Assembly (NCBI RefSeq): GCF_904066215.1
Contig: NZ_LR880474.1
Coordinates: 1,426,001-1,490,000 of the forward strand
Reading direction: 5' to 3'
DNA from: Microbacterium sp. Nx66
GTDB taxonomy: Bacteria; Actinomycetota; Actinomycetes; Actinomycetales; Microbacteriaceae
DNA length: 64,000 bases
The position numbers and the translations under genes are program-made. A model generated the notes under the pieces. It did no database searches and was not told the DNA's origin. It was given only the letters and a program-made list of their open reading frames with translations. Each line of letters begins with the position of its first letter. Within the stretch, counting starts at the first letter, position 1. Positions 41,948-49,819 of the stretch are shown one piece after another.

Positions 41948-43312
41948 GTGGAAACCGCAGCCCTCATCGTCGTGCTCGTCATCGCGCTGGCACTCTTCTT
42001 CGATTTCACGAACGGGTTTCACGACACCGCGAACGCGATGGCCACGCCCATCGCGACCGGAGCGCTCAAGCCCAAGACAGCGGTCCTCCTGGCCGCTCTC
42101 CTCAACCTCGTCGGCGCCTTCCTGTCGACCGAGGTGTCCAAGACCATCTCCGGCGGCATCATCCAGGAGGATGCGATCATCGCCGCGGGAGCGGAGCTGT
42201 TCCTCTCGTTGATCTTCGCCGGGCTCATCGGCGCCATCACCTGGAACATGCTGACGTGGCTGCTCGGCCTGCCGTCGAGCTCGTCCCACGCGCTCTTCGG
42301 CGGACTGATCGGCGCGACGCTCGTCGGCGCCGGTCTCGGCGGCATCGACTTCGGCGCCGTGCTGTCGAAGATCGTCCTCCCCGCCCTCATCGCCCCCATC
42401 ACGGCCGGCATCATCGCGTACGTCGCGACGAAGATCGCCTACTCGGTCACTCGTCGCTACGACGGCAAGCCGGACGGACGGGACGGATTCCGCTGGGGTC
42501 AGATCTTCACGTCCTCCCTCGTCGCCCTCGCACACGGCACGAATGACGCGCAGAAGACGATGGGCGTCATCACGCTCGCCATGATCACCGTCGGCTGGCA
42601 GTCCGGTGCGCACCACGAGCCCGAGCTCTGGGTCATCATCGCCTGTGCGCTCACGATCGCCCTCGGCACGTACCTCGGCGGCTGGCGCATCATCCGCACG
42701 CTGGGCAAGGGCCTGACCGACGTCAAGCCGGCTCAGGGCTTCGCGGCGGAGAGCTCGACGGCCGCGACGATCCTCGCCTCCAGCGCCCTCGGATTCGCGC
42801 TCTCCACCACCCAGGTGGCCTCGGGATCGGTCATCGGATCGGGCCTCGGTCGCCGCGGGTCCACGGTCCGCTGGCGGACGGCAGGTCGCATCGGCGTCGG
42901 CTGGCTGCTGACCCTGCCCGCGGCCGGAGGCGTCGGCGCCCTGGCGGCACTGCTCGTCGTGTGGCTCGGCCCGTGGGGCGTCGCCATCGACGCCGTCCTC
43001 GCGGTGGCGATCATCCTCGGGCTGTACATGCGCTCTCGGCGCAACGCCGTCACGCCGGCCAACGCCATGAGCGACGTCGCCGAATCCCACCTCGCCGTCG
43101 AGGTTCCCGACACCCCGCCGCCCACGCGTCGCCAGCAGCGCATCGCCCAGGCGAAGGCGGAGGCGAAGGCCCGTGCCGAGGCCAAGGAGAAGGCGAAGGC
43201 CGAGGCGAAGGACAAGGCGAAGAAGAAGGCCAAGGCCAAGGCGGACGCGAAGGCCGCGAAGACCGGCAGCGCCTCGTCGTCCGACGCGTCGCAGAACGGG
43301 GACTCGGCATGA
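41948..43312 (+). CDS. Inorganic phosphate transporter, Pit family
   Basis: A 454-aa polytopic transporter for low-affinity uptake of metal-phosphate with protons. The two inverted family signatures are visible: FDFTNGFHDTANAMAT near residue 19 and ALAHGTNDAQKTMGV near 196. About 10 transmembrane helices are predicted. The last ~55 residues are a cytosolic, lysine/alanine/glutamate-rich helix (KAEAKARAEAKEKAK-like repeats), longer than in E. coli PitA. The stop overlaps the ATG of a small partner gene. GTG start. Confidence 0.93.
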   Translation: METAALIVVLVIALALFFDFTNGFHDTANAMATPIATGALKPKTAVLLAALLNLVGAFLSTEVSKTISGGIIQEDAIIAAGAELFLSLIFAGLIGAITWNMLTWLLGLPSSSSHALFGGLIGATLVGAGLGGIDFGAVLSKIVLPALIAPITAGIIAYVATKIAYSVTRRYDGKPDGRDGFRWGQIFTSSLVALAHGTNDAQKTMGVITLAMITVGWQSGAHHEPELWVIIACALTIALGTYLGGWRIIRTLGKGLTDVKPAQGFAAESSTAATILASSALGFALSTTQVASGSVIGSGLGRRGSTVRWRTAGRIGVGWLLTLPAAGGVGALAALLVVWLGPWGVAIDAVLAVAIILGLYMRSRRNAVTPANAMSDVAESHLAVEVPDTPPPTRRQQRIAQAKAEAKARAEAKEKAKAEAKDKAKKKAKAKADAKAAKTGSASSSDASQNGDSA

Positions 43313-43644
43313 ACGTCACGATCGACTGGATCGCCTTCCTGCAGGTGTTCGCCGCCGCGCTCATCGGCGCCGCCGCCATCGTCACCTTCTACGCCCTGGG
43401 CCTGCGTCTGCTCGTGCGCAGCGGGCGGGCGCCCGTCGTGAGCCCCGCGGAGTTCACCGACGCCATCACGGTGATCTCGGAGAAGGAGCTCAAGCGGGCC
43501 GCCAAGCAGGCGGCGAAGGCAGCGAAGAAGAGTCCGCTCACCGAAGGACAGAAGACGCTCGCGCTCGTGGGCGCCTACGGCTGCTTCGTGCTCTGCGCCG
43601 CCGCAGTCATCGCCGGCATCCTCCTGATCGTCATCGGCCACTGA
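43309..43644 (+). CDS. Small two-helix membrane protein coupled to the Pit-family transporter
   Basis: A 111-aa protein: helix 1 near residues 10-31, a cytosolic segment rich in Lys and Ala (KELKRAAKQAAKAAKK), helix 2 near 86-109. The 4-nt overlap with the transporter stop (ATGA) implies coupled translation. Its Lys/Ala segment echoes the transporter's own C-terminal tail, so the two may pack together or bind the same acidic partner. No named family; an accessory role in phosphate transport is inferred from coupling only. Confidence 0.78.
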   Translation: MNVTIDWIAFLQVFAAALIGAAAIVTFYALGLRLLVRSGRAPVVSPAEFTDAITVISEKELKRAAKQAAKAAKKSPLTEGQKTLALVGAYGCFVLCAAAVIAGILLIVIGH

Positions 43645-43679
43645 GTCCGCGGTGCGCCGGGTGCGTCGGTGACCGGCCG

Positions 43680-43685
43680 TAGGCT
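43680..43685 (+). promoter_or_regulatory. -10 of the phosphodiesterase gene
   Basis: TAGGCT, 6 nt before ATG 43692. Confidence 0.65.
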
Positions 43686-43691
43686 GAGGAC

Positions 43692-44621
43692 ATGTCCGCA
43701 GCGAAGGGAACACCACCGGTCTTCGGTCGGTACGCCCCCGCTTCCCACGTCCTGATCCATGTGAGCGATCCGCACTTCCTCGCCGGAGGTGCGGCGCTGG
43801 GGGGACGGTACGACGTCGAGCGCACGTTCGCGCGGACGCTCGAGGCGATCCGCGCCGTGCATCCCGCTCCCGCCGCCATCGTGATCACCGGGGACCTCGC
43901 AGACCTCGGCGAGCCGGATGCGTACCGCCGGCTGCGTGCGGCGATCGAGCCGGTCGCCGCCGAACTCGGCGCTCCCGTGGTCTGGGTCGCGGGTAACCAT
44001 GACGAGCGCCCGGTGCTGCGCGAGGTCCTCCTCGATGCCGAGCCCACGGAAGAGCCGGTCACCGGGGTGTGGGATCTCGACGGGCTGCGTCTGGTGGCGC
44101 TCGACACGAGCGTTCCCGGGTGGCATCACGGCGACCTCGACCCGGCGCAGCTCGCGTGGCTCGCCGAGGTCCTCGCCGAGCCGGCGCCGCACGGCACGCT
44201 CCTGGCGATGCACCACCCGCCGCTGCCCAGCCATCTGCCGCTGTTCGACATCCTCGAGCTGCGGCATCAGGACGAGCTGGCCGCCGTCATCCGGGGCACC
44301 GACGTCCGCGGCATCCTCGCCGGTCACCTGCACTACTCCTCGCACGGGCTGTTCGCCGGCGTCCCGGTGAGCGTGGCGTCCGCCACCTGCTACACGATGA
44401 ACGTCGCGCGCCCCGCGTCTGAGGTGAACGGCATGGACGCCGCCCAGGCGTTCCAGCTCGTGCACGTGCGGCCGGAGACCATCACGCACACCGTCGTCCC
44501 GGTGGTCGATGCGCCGACCGGCGACTACTTCTCCGAGGAGTGGGTCGCCCGCATGGCGGCGCTGACGCCGGAAGGGCGCCTGGAGGCGTTCTCCAGAAAA
44601 CCCCCGCAGGGACCGGCGTAG
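43692..44621 (+). CDS. Metallophosphoesterase (CpdA-like phosphodiesterase)
   Basis: A 309-aa calcineurin-like phosphoesterase. The five metal motifs occur in order: DPHF, ITGDLADLGEP, GNHDERP, MHHPPLP and GHLHYSSHG. The spacing matches class III cyclic nucleotide phosphodiesterases (CpdA, Rv0805), which hydrolyse cAMP and other phosphodiesters at a di-metal centre. The in vivo substrate is not decided by sequence. The stop TAG is shared with the -10 of aspA. Confidence 0.87.
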   Translation: MSAAKGTPPVFGRYAPASHVLIHVSDPHFLAGGAALGGRYDVERTFARTLEAIRAVHPAPAAIVITGDLADLGEPDAYRRLRAAIEPVAAELGAPVVWVAGNHDERPVLREVLLDAEPTEEPVTGVWDLDGLRLVALDTSVPGWHHGDLDPAQLAWLAEVLAEPAPHGTLLAMHHPPLPSHLPLFDILELRHQDELAAVIRGTDVRGILAGHLHYSSHGLFAGVPVSVASATCYTMNVARPASEVNGMDAAQAFQLVHVRPETITHTVVPVVDAPTGDYFSEEWVARMAALTPEGRLEAFSRKPPQGPA

Positions 44622-44624
44622 ACT
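44619..44624 (+). promoter_or_regulatory. -10 of aspA
   Basis: TAGACT overlapping the previous stop codon; the leader of about 43 nt ends with GAGGA before the ATG. Confidence 0.55.
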
Positions 44625-44673
44625 GGACGCATCCCCCGACCTTTCCGTTCGCCACGACCCACGAGGATGTGAC

Positions 44674-46134
44674 ATGGCTTCTGCCGCGCCCGCCAATACC
44701 CGTACCGAGACCGATTCGCTGGGGAGCATGGAGATTCCCGCCGAGGCGTACTGGGGGATCCACACCGCCCGCGCCGACGCGAACTTCCCGATCACGAAGC
44801 GCCCCATCTCGGTGTACCCCGAACTGGTGATCGCGCTCGCGATGGTGAAGCAGGCCAGCGCGAGGGCCAACAAGGAGATCGGGGTCCTCGACGCCGAGCG
44901 CGCCGACCTCATCGACCGCGCGGCGCAGCGCGTCATCGACGGCGAGTTCCACGATCAGTTCACCGTCGGCGTCATCCAGGGTGGTGCCGGCACCTCGACG
45001 AACATGAACGCGAACGAGGTCATCACCAACATCGCGCTCGAGATGGCCGGACGCGAGAAGGGCGACTACGCCTTCCTCTCCCCGATCGACCACACGAACC
45101 GCAGCCAGTCGACCAACGACGTCTACCCGACGGCGGTCAAGATCGGCCTGTCGCTGACGCTGCGCTCGCTTCTCGACGAACTGGACGCCCTGCGCGTGGC
45201 GTTCCTCGGCAAGGCGGGGGAGTTCCACGACATCCTCAAGGTCGGCCGGACCCAGCTCCAGGACGCGGTGCCCATGACGCTCGGCCAGGAGTTCCATGGC
45301 TTCGCCACGACCCTGGGCGAGGATCACAGCCGCCTCACCGAGAACGCCTCGCTCATGTTCGAGATCAACATGGGCGCGACCGCCATCGGCACCGGCATCA
45401 CCACCCACCCCGACTACGCGCCGGCCGTGCTGAAGCACCTGCGCGAGATCACGGGGCTCGACCTCGAGACGGCCACCGACCTCGTCGAGTCCACGAGCGA
45501 CACGGGCGCCTTCATGTCGTTCTCGTCGTCGCTCAAGCGCAACGCCATCAAGCTCTCGAAGATCTGCAACGACCTGCGGCTGCTGTCGTCCGGTCCGCAG
45601 GCGGGCCTCGGCGAGATCAACCTGCCCGCACGGCAGGCCGGTTCCAGCATCATGCCCGGGAAGGTCAACCCGGTGATCCCGGAGGTCGTGAACCAGGTGG
45701 CCTTCGCGGTCGTCGGCGCCGACATGACGGTGACCATGGCCGTCGAGGGCGGGCAGCTCCAGCTCAACGCCTTCGAACCCGTCATCGCGCACTCGATCTT
45801 CCAGTCGATCACCTGGATGCGTCAGGCCATGTGGACGCTGCGCGTGAACTGCGTCGAGGGCATCACCGCCAACCGCGACCGTCTGGGCGCGATGGTCGGC
45901 GCGTCGGTCGGCGTCATCACGGCGCTCACGCCCTTCATCGGCTACGCGGCGGCCGCGGCTCTGGCCAAGACGGCTCTGCTGACCAACCGCAACGTCGCCG
46001 ACCTGGTGGTCGAGGCCGGGCTCATGTCCCGCGACGAGGTGACCAAGCAGCTCTCTCCTGCCCGCCTGTCGGGCCTGGAGGCGGTCACCGCGGCCATCCC
46101 GATCGTCACCCCGGACGACCTCATCCAGATCTGA
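44674..46134 (+). CDS. aspA: Aspartate ammonia-lyase
   Basis: A 486-aa fumarase/aspartase superfamily enzyme converting aspartate to fumarate and ammonia. The signature GSSIMPGKVNPVIPE, carrying the catalytic serine loop, is near residue 324; SLGSMEIPAEAYWGIHTARA, TSTNMNANEVI and QSTNDVYPTA are typical of aspartase rather than fumarase C or argininosuccinate lyase. Its length is normal. The asparaginase-family gene at 3883 would supply aspartate, but the two are far apart. It ends at a perfect palindromic terminator. Confidence 0.93.
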   Translation: MASAAPANTRTETDSLGSMEIPAEAYWGIHTARADANFPITKRPISVYPELVIALAMVKQASARANKEIGVLDAERADLIDRAAQRVIDGEFHDQFTVGVIQGGAGTSTNMNANEVITNIALEMAGREKGDYAFLSPIDHTNRSQSTNDVYPTAVKIGLSLTLRSLLDELDALRVAFLGKAGEFHDILKVGRTQLQDAVPMTLGQEFHGFATTLGEDHSRLTENASLMFEINMGATAIGTGITTHPDYAPAVLKHLREITGLDLETATDLVESTSDTGAFMSFSSSLKRNAIKLSKICNDLRLLSSGPQAGLGEINLPARQAGSSIMPGKVNPVIPEVVNQVAFAVVGADMTVTMAVEGGQLQLNAFEPVIAHSIFQSITWMRQAMWTLRVNCVEGITANRDRLGAMVGASVGVITALTPFIGYAAAAALAKTALLTNRNVADLVVEAGLMSRDEVTKQLSPARLSGLEAVTAAIPIVTPDDLIQI

Positions 46135-46151
46135 GCGTCGACCGGATACGG

Positions 46152-46185
46152 GAAGGGGACGGGAGCTCGAGCTCCCGTCCCCTTC
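46152..46185. terminator. Perfect 34-bp palindromic terminator between aspA and the FAH gene
   Basis: Arms 46152-46168 and 46169-46185 are exact reverse complements, with no unpaired centre; it should act for both convergent transcripts. GAAGG at the start and CCTTC at the end supply A- and T-containing flanks. Confidence 0.85.
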
Positions 46186-46199
46186 GTCGCGTCCTGGTG

Positions 46200-47069
46200 T
46201 CAGTCCAGAATGCGGCAGTGCGTCGTGAGCTCGCCGATCCCGTCGATGCCGACCGTGACGGTCGAGCGGTCGCGGAGGAAGATCTGCGGGTCGCGGGAGT
46301 AGCCGGCGCCACCCGGGCTGCCCGTCGAGATCAGGGTGCCGGGCAGCAGCGTGAGCGACTGGGAGAGGTGCGCGATGAGCTTCGCCACCGAACGCACCAT
46401 CTGGTCGGTGCTGGCGTCCTGCACGGTGTGCCCGTCGACGACGGTCCAGATGTGGAGGTCCTGCGGGTCGGCGATCTCGTCGGCGGTCACCGCGAACGGG
46501 CCGGTGGGGGTGAAGCCGTCGAACGACTTGCAACGGGACCACTGCGCCTCGGAGAACTGGATGTTCCGGGCGGTGATGTCGTTGACCACGGTGTAACCCC
46601 AGACGTGCGCGAGGGCGTCCGCCTCCGGGACGTCCTTCGCGGGGGTGCCGATGAGCACGCCCAGCTCGGCCTCGTAGTCGACGGCCTCGCTGAGGCTCCG
46701 CGGCCAGGAGGTCGTCTGATCGTGACCGGTGAGCGAGTTGGGCCACAGGGTGAACACGGTCGGCGCGGCGTCGGTCTTGAGGCCGAGCTCGCTGGAGTGG
46801 GCGGCATAGTTGAGCCCGACGGCGAGCACCGCCGGCGGCGCGATGACCGCGGAGGCGAAACCCCAGCCGGTCAGCGGGTGGCGCGGGGCCGTGCCGTCGC
46901 GGAGGGCGGCGCGGAGCTCGTCGAGTCCGGCGTCCCCTCGCTCGATCAGCTGCTGCACGGTGGCAGGCGCGTCGGACAGGAGATCGGAGACGAGGATGGC
47001 GTCCGAGCCCTCCACCACGGCGAGAACCGCACGGGAGGAGTCTGGACGGCGCAGGTGAGCGAACCGCAT
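46200..47069 (-). CDS. Fumarylacetoacetate hydrolase family protein
   Basis: A 289-aa FAH-fold enzyme. The metal site shows as VDYEAELGVLIG, with its E-x-E pair, and WGYTVVNDITARN; SPGGAGYSRDPQIFL is near the C terminus. Members are hydrolases, decarboxylases or isomerases acting on 2-keto acids (oxaloacetate decarboxylase/acylpyruvase type is common for this length). No aromatic-degradation genes are nearby, so the substrate is left open. The -10 lies 6 nt before the ATG. Confidence 0.87.
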   Translation of the reverse strand: MRFAHLRRPDSSRAVLAVVEGSDAILVSDLLSDAPATVQQLIERGDAGLDELRAALRDGTAPRHPLTGWGFASAVIAPPAVLAVGLNYAAHSSELGLKTDAAPTVFTLWPNSLTGHDQTTSWPRSLSEAVDYEAELGVLIGTPAKDVPEADALAHVWGYTVVNDITARNIQFSEAQWSRCKSFDGFTPTGPFAVTADEIADPQDLHIWTVVDGHTVQDASTDQMVRSVAKLIAHLSQSLTLLPGTLISTGSPGGAGYSRDPQIFLRDRSTVTVGIDGIGELTTHCRILD

Positions 47070-47075
47070 GGTTCT

Positions 47076-47081
47076 ACGCTA
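47076..47081 (-). promoter_or_regulatory. -10 of the FAH-family gene
   Basis: TAGCGT on the minus strand, 6 nt before ATG 47069. Confidence 0.6.
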
Positions 47082-47146
47082 CCGGGTGCCTGCGGCCGGT
47101 CGGGTGGAGGAAGCCCCCAGAGCCCGGCGCGGATGCTTGTGCCCCA

Positions 47147-47152
47147 TAAGCT
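47147..47152 (+). promoter_or_regulatory. -10 of the PrsW-family gene
   Basis: TAAGCT, 6 nt before ATG 47159. This spacing argues for ATG 47159 over the in-frame TTG at 47153. Confidence 0.55.
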
Positions 47153-47158
47153 TTGACC

Positions 47159-48460
47159 ATGACCTTCGGAGGACCGTCCGACCCCCAGCAGCCCGCGCGA
47201 TACACGCCCCCGGCGGGGACACCACCACAGCCCTCGGCGTACTCCGCCGCGCAGTACGCGAAATCGCCCTACCTGCCACCGTCCTACGGACAGCAGCCGG
47301 GCTATGCGTCGGCTCTCGCGCAACCCACGCCCTACACACCGCCGGCGCCGGTCGCGCCGTCGCCCGCGGAGTCGCTGCCGGCTCTCCCGGTGCCGAACAA
47401 GAAGGGCCGCACGATCTCGCTGTGGCTCTTCGGCTTCCTCGGCTTCCTGCTGCTCGCACTCATCGGCTACTTCGGCTGGACCCTCGGCCCGACCGCCTCG
47501 GTGATCGGTCTCGTCCTGGCTGTGATCCCGCTCACGATCGTCTTCCTCGGAGTGCGCATGATCGACCGTTGGGAGCCCGAGCCCAAGCGCCTCGTCGCGT
47601 TCGCCATCGCCTGGGGTGCGGTCGCCGCCGTCGGCCTCACGCTCCTCGTCGACATCGGGCTCACGATGCTGCTGGGCATCCGGTCCGAGGAGTTCTCGGC
47701 GGTGGTCCAGGCCCCCATCGTCGAGGAGTTCTGGAAGGGCCTCGGGGTCTTCCTCATCTTCCTGCTCGCGCGGCGGTCCTTCGACGGGCCGGTCGACGGC
47801 GTCGTCTACGGGGCGCTCGTCGGTGCAGGCTTCGCGTTCACCGAGAACATCCAGTACTTCGCCATCAGCCTCATCGAGGGCGGCGGAGAGCAGCTCGGCG
47901 TCACATTCATCGTGCGGGCGGTGCTGTCGCCGTTCGCGCACGCGATGTTCACCTCGCTGACCGGATTCGCGATCGGCCTCGTGGCACGCCGGCACGCCTC
48001 CGCCGGAGCGGCCGCCGGGGCCGGCCTGCTCGGCATGGTCGGGGCGATCCTCCTGCACGCGCTGTGGAACGGATCGGCCACATTCGCGGACTTCTTCGGC
48101 CTCTACTTCACCCTGCAGGTGCCGCTGTTCATCGGCTTCATCCTCGGGATCATCGCCTTGCGCAGGGAGGAGGCGCGGCTCACCCGGGCCCGCCTGGCCG
48201 AGTATGCGGCCGCCGGCTGGTTCACGCCGGAGGAGGTCACGATGCTGGCCACGCCGGCCGGGCGCAAGGTGGGGCTCGCCTGGGCCGCGCAGCTGCGCGG
48301 CGACCGCCGGCCGCTGATGCGCGAGTTCATCAAGGATGCGACGGCTCTGGCCGCGGTCCGTCAGCGGGCGATCACCGGACGAGACCCGCTCGCCATCGAG
48401 GACGAGCGTGCCCTGTTGATCCGGACCAGGGCGGCACGCGCCGCGCTGCTGGCCTACTGA
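47159..48460 (+). CDS. PrsW family intramembrane protease
   Basis: A 433-aa polytopic protein. An N-terminal ~75 residues are Pro/Tyr/Gln-rich and cytosolic. The PrsW motifs are in the membrane part: VEEFWKG (the EExxxK motif), FAFTENIQYF with a second glutamate, and HAMFTSLTG / LHALWNG histidines. In Bacillus PrsW cuts the anti-sigma factor RsiW, and related proteins cleave other membrane substrates. No sigma/anti-sigma pair is adjacent. It is the second candidate intramembrane protease in this window, with Rip1 at 11599. Confidence 0.87.
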   Translation: MTFGGPSDPQQPARYTPPAGTPPQPSAYSAAQYAKSPYLPPSYGQQPGYASALAQPTPYTPPAPVAPSPAESLPALPVPNKKGRTISLWLFGFLGFLLLALIGYFGWTLGPTASVIGLVLAVIPLTIVFLGVRMIDRWEPEPKRLVAFAIAWGAVAAVGLTLLVDIGLTMLLGIRSEEFSAVVQAPIVEEFWKGLGVFLIFLLARRSFDGPVDGVVYGALVGAGFAFTENIQYFAISLIEGGGEQLGVTFIVRAVLSPFAHAMFTSLTGFAIGLVARRHASAGAAAGAGLLGMVGAILLHALWNGSATFADFFGLYFTLQVPLFIGFILGIIALRREEARLTRARLAEYAAAGWFTPEEVTMLATPAGRKVGLAWAAQLRGDRRPLMREFIKDATALAAVRQRAITGRDPLAIEDERALLIRTRAARAALLAY

Positions 48461-48471
48461 GCGGCGCCCCC

Positions 48472-48538
48472 GCAGACAGACTCAGCGCCCGGTGCTGCGG
48501 CGATGCCTGCATGTCTCCCGGGCGCTGAGTTGATCTGC
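48472..48538. terminator. 67-bp interrupted palindrome after the PrsW-family gene
   Basis: Inner perfect 13-bp arms (48480-48492 and 48518-48530) and outer 5-bp arms (48472-48476 and 48534-48538), separated by 3-nt bulges on both sides; a 25-nt central loop contains one GCCTG. It may be a terminator or a mobile palindromic element. Confidence 0.6.
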
Positions 48539-48662
48539 CACCAGGGTGCACCCGCGTCCCGCGAACTGTCAAGAGCCCCGAGGGACTTCGGAGCGGAGTC
48601 GCTCGGTGAGGTGTTCGCTGTGAGCAGGTGCCGTCGCGTTGACCGGCCGCGCGACGGTCGGG

Positions 48663-48668
48663 TTGGAT
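48663..48668 (+). promoter_or_regulatory. -10 of the cytosolic FKBP gene
   Basis: TTGGAT, 6 nt before ATG 48675. Confidence 0.45.
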
Positions 48669-48674
48669 GGAGCC

Positions 48675-49043
48675 ATGACTGATCGCACAAAGCCCGAGTT
48701 CGACGCCCCGACCGGCCCTGCCCCCGCAGAACTGGTCATCCGCGACATCATCGAGGGTGACGGCGCCGAGGCCAAGCCCGGCGACACCGTGACCGTCCAC
48801 TACGCCGGTGTGGAGTTCGAGTCCGGCGAGGAGTTCGACTCGTCGTGGGGTCGCGGGGAGACCATCCAGTTCCCGCTCCGCGGCCTGATCCAGGGCTGGC
48901 AGGACGGCATCCCCGGAATGAAGGTCGGTGGCCGCCGCGAGCTGATCATCCCGCCGCACCTCGCGTACGGCCCGGCCGGGGGAGGACACTTCCTCTCCGG
49001 CAAGACGCTGATCTTCATCATCGATCTCGTCGCCGTCGGCTGA
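48675..49043 (+). CDS. Cytosolic FKBP-type peptidyl-prolyl isomerase
   Basis: A 122-aa single-domain FKBP without signal peptide. The domain is complete: GDTVTVHYAGVEF, EFDSSWGRG, FPLRGLIQGWQDGIPGMKVG, RELIIPPHLAYG and LIFIIDLVAV hold the usual hydrophobic pocket (Tyr, Phe, Trp, Tyr, Phe). It speeds Xaa-Pro isomerisation during folding. ATG 48675 was chosen over the upstream GTG 48639 because of the -10 spacing and domain length. It is followed by a strong terminator. Confidence 0.92.
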   Translation: MTDRTKPEFDAPTGPAPAELVIRDIIEGDGAEAKPGDTVTVHYAGVEFESGEEFDSSWGRGETIQFPLRGLIQGWQDGIPGMKVGGRRELIIPPHLAYGPAGGGHFLSGKTLIFIIDLVAVG

Positions 49044-49055
49044 CATCGTCGCTCC

Positions 49056-49089
49056 GAAGCGCCCTGCACCCCGTGGTGCGGGGCGCTTC
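49056..49089 (+). terminator. Terminator after the cytosolic FKBP gene
   Basis: 15-bp arms (49056-49070 and 49075-49089), one G-U pair, loop CCGT, followed by T-containing sequence. Confidence 0.82.
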
Positions 49090-49121
49090 TGCATGTCGAG
49101 ACATTTCTGTTCGTCACGGGA

Positions 49122-49141
49122 ATACATGCGAGTGAATGTAT
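49122..49141 (+). promoter_or_regulatory. Operator-like inverted repeat upstream of yceI
   Basis: ATACAT (49122-49127) and ATGTAT (49136-49141) with 8 nt between, in an AT-rich patch that contrasts with this genome. It sits about 80 nt before the start codon and includes possible -10 sequence. MarR-type regulators use half-sites of this kind; none is adjacent. Confidence 0.45.
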
Positions 49142-49220
49142 GTTGTCGGAAGGGTGCCGCGGACGATCGCGGTGCCATCCCTTCGCCGCCGCCGCGGCCG
49201 ACGTCTCCTGAGGAGCAATC

Positions 49221-49775
49221 ATGAGCAGCATCGACATCCCCGGTTACCGCCCCGGCACCTGGGTCCTCGACCCGTCCCACAGCGAGGTGACGTTCAGTGT
49301 CCGCCACATGATGATCTCGAAGGTGCGCGGCACCTTCGGTGTGAAGAGCGCGACGCTCGTGGCTCCGGAGAACCCCCTCGAAGCCAAGGTCGAGGCCTCC
49401 GTCGACGTGACCTCCGTCGACACTAAGGACGAGGGTCGCGACCAGCACCTCCGCTCCGCCGACTTCTTCGACACTGAGAACTTCCCGACCATGGAGTTCG
49501 TCTCGACCGGCGCCCGCGTCGAGGGCGGCGACTTCCTCGTCGACGGCGACCTCACCATCCGCGGCATCACGAAGCCGGTCACCTTCGAACTCGACTTCGG
49601 CGGCTTCGGCAGCGACCCGTGGGGCAACTACAAGGCCGGCGCCTCCGCCAAGACCGTCATCAACCGCGAGGACTTCGGCCTCACCTGGAACGCCGCGCTG
49701 GAGACCGGCGGCGTGCTCGTCGGCAAGGACGTCACGATCACGCTCGACCTCCAGGGTGCGCTGCAGCAGGACTGA
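49221..49775 (+). CDS. YceI family lipocalin-like protein
   Basis: A 184-aa YceI-domain protein, cytosolic form (no signal peptide). The family features are GTWVLDPSHSEVTFSVRHMMISKVRGTF-type N-terminal strands (given here in abbreviated reading), ASVDVTSVDTKDEGRDQHL, and GDLTIRGITKPVTFE. YceI proteins form a barrel that binds a polyprenyl quinone or other amphiphile. The gene has a GAGGAG-type site before the ATG and its own AT-rich upstream region with an inverted repeat. A link to the isoprenoid genes elsewhere in the window is possible only in a general sense. Confidence 0.92.
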   Translation: MSSIDIPGYRPGTWVLDPSHSEVTFSVRHMMISKVRGTFGVKSATLVAPENPLEAKVEASVDVTSVDTKDEGRDQHLRSADFFDTENFPTMEFVSTGARVEGGDFLVDGDLTIRGITKPVTFELDFGGFGSDPWGNYKAGASAKTVINREDFGLTWNAALETGGVLVGKDVTITLDLQGALQQD

Positions 49776-49789
49776 CGCGCAGACCCTGT

Positions 49790-49819
49790 GAACCCCGGGC
49801 CCGTCAGGGCTCGGGGTTC
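49790..49819. terminator. Bidirectional terminator between yceI and the MFS gene
   Basis: 13-nt arms (49790-49802 and 49807-49819) with one mismatch and loop GTCA; outer GCAGA/TCTGC can extend it. It overlaps the last codons of the minus-strand MFS gene. Confidence 0.75.

Noticed and set aside
42961..43644. Longer reading of the small pit partner from 42961
   Set aside because: The upstream part overlaps the transporter in another frame and is Arg/Gly-rich; ATG 43309 overlaps the stop (ATGA) and begins a normal membrane protein.
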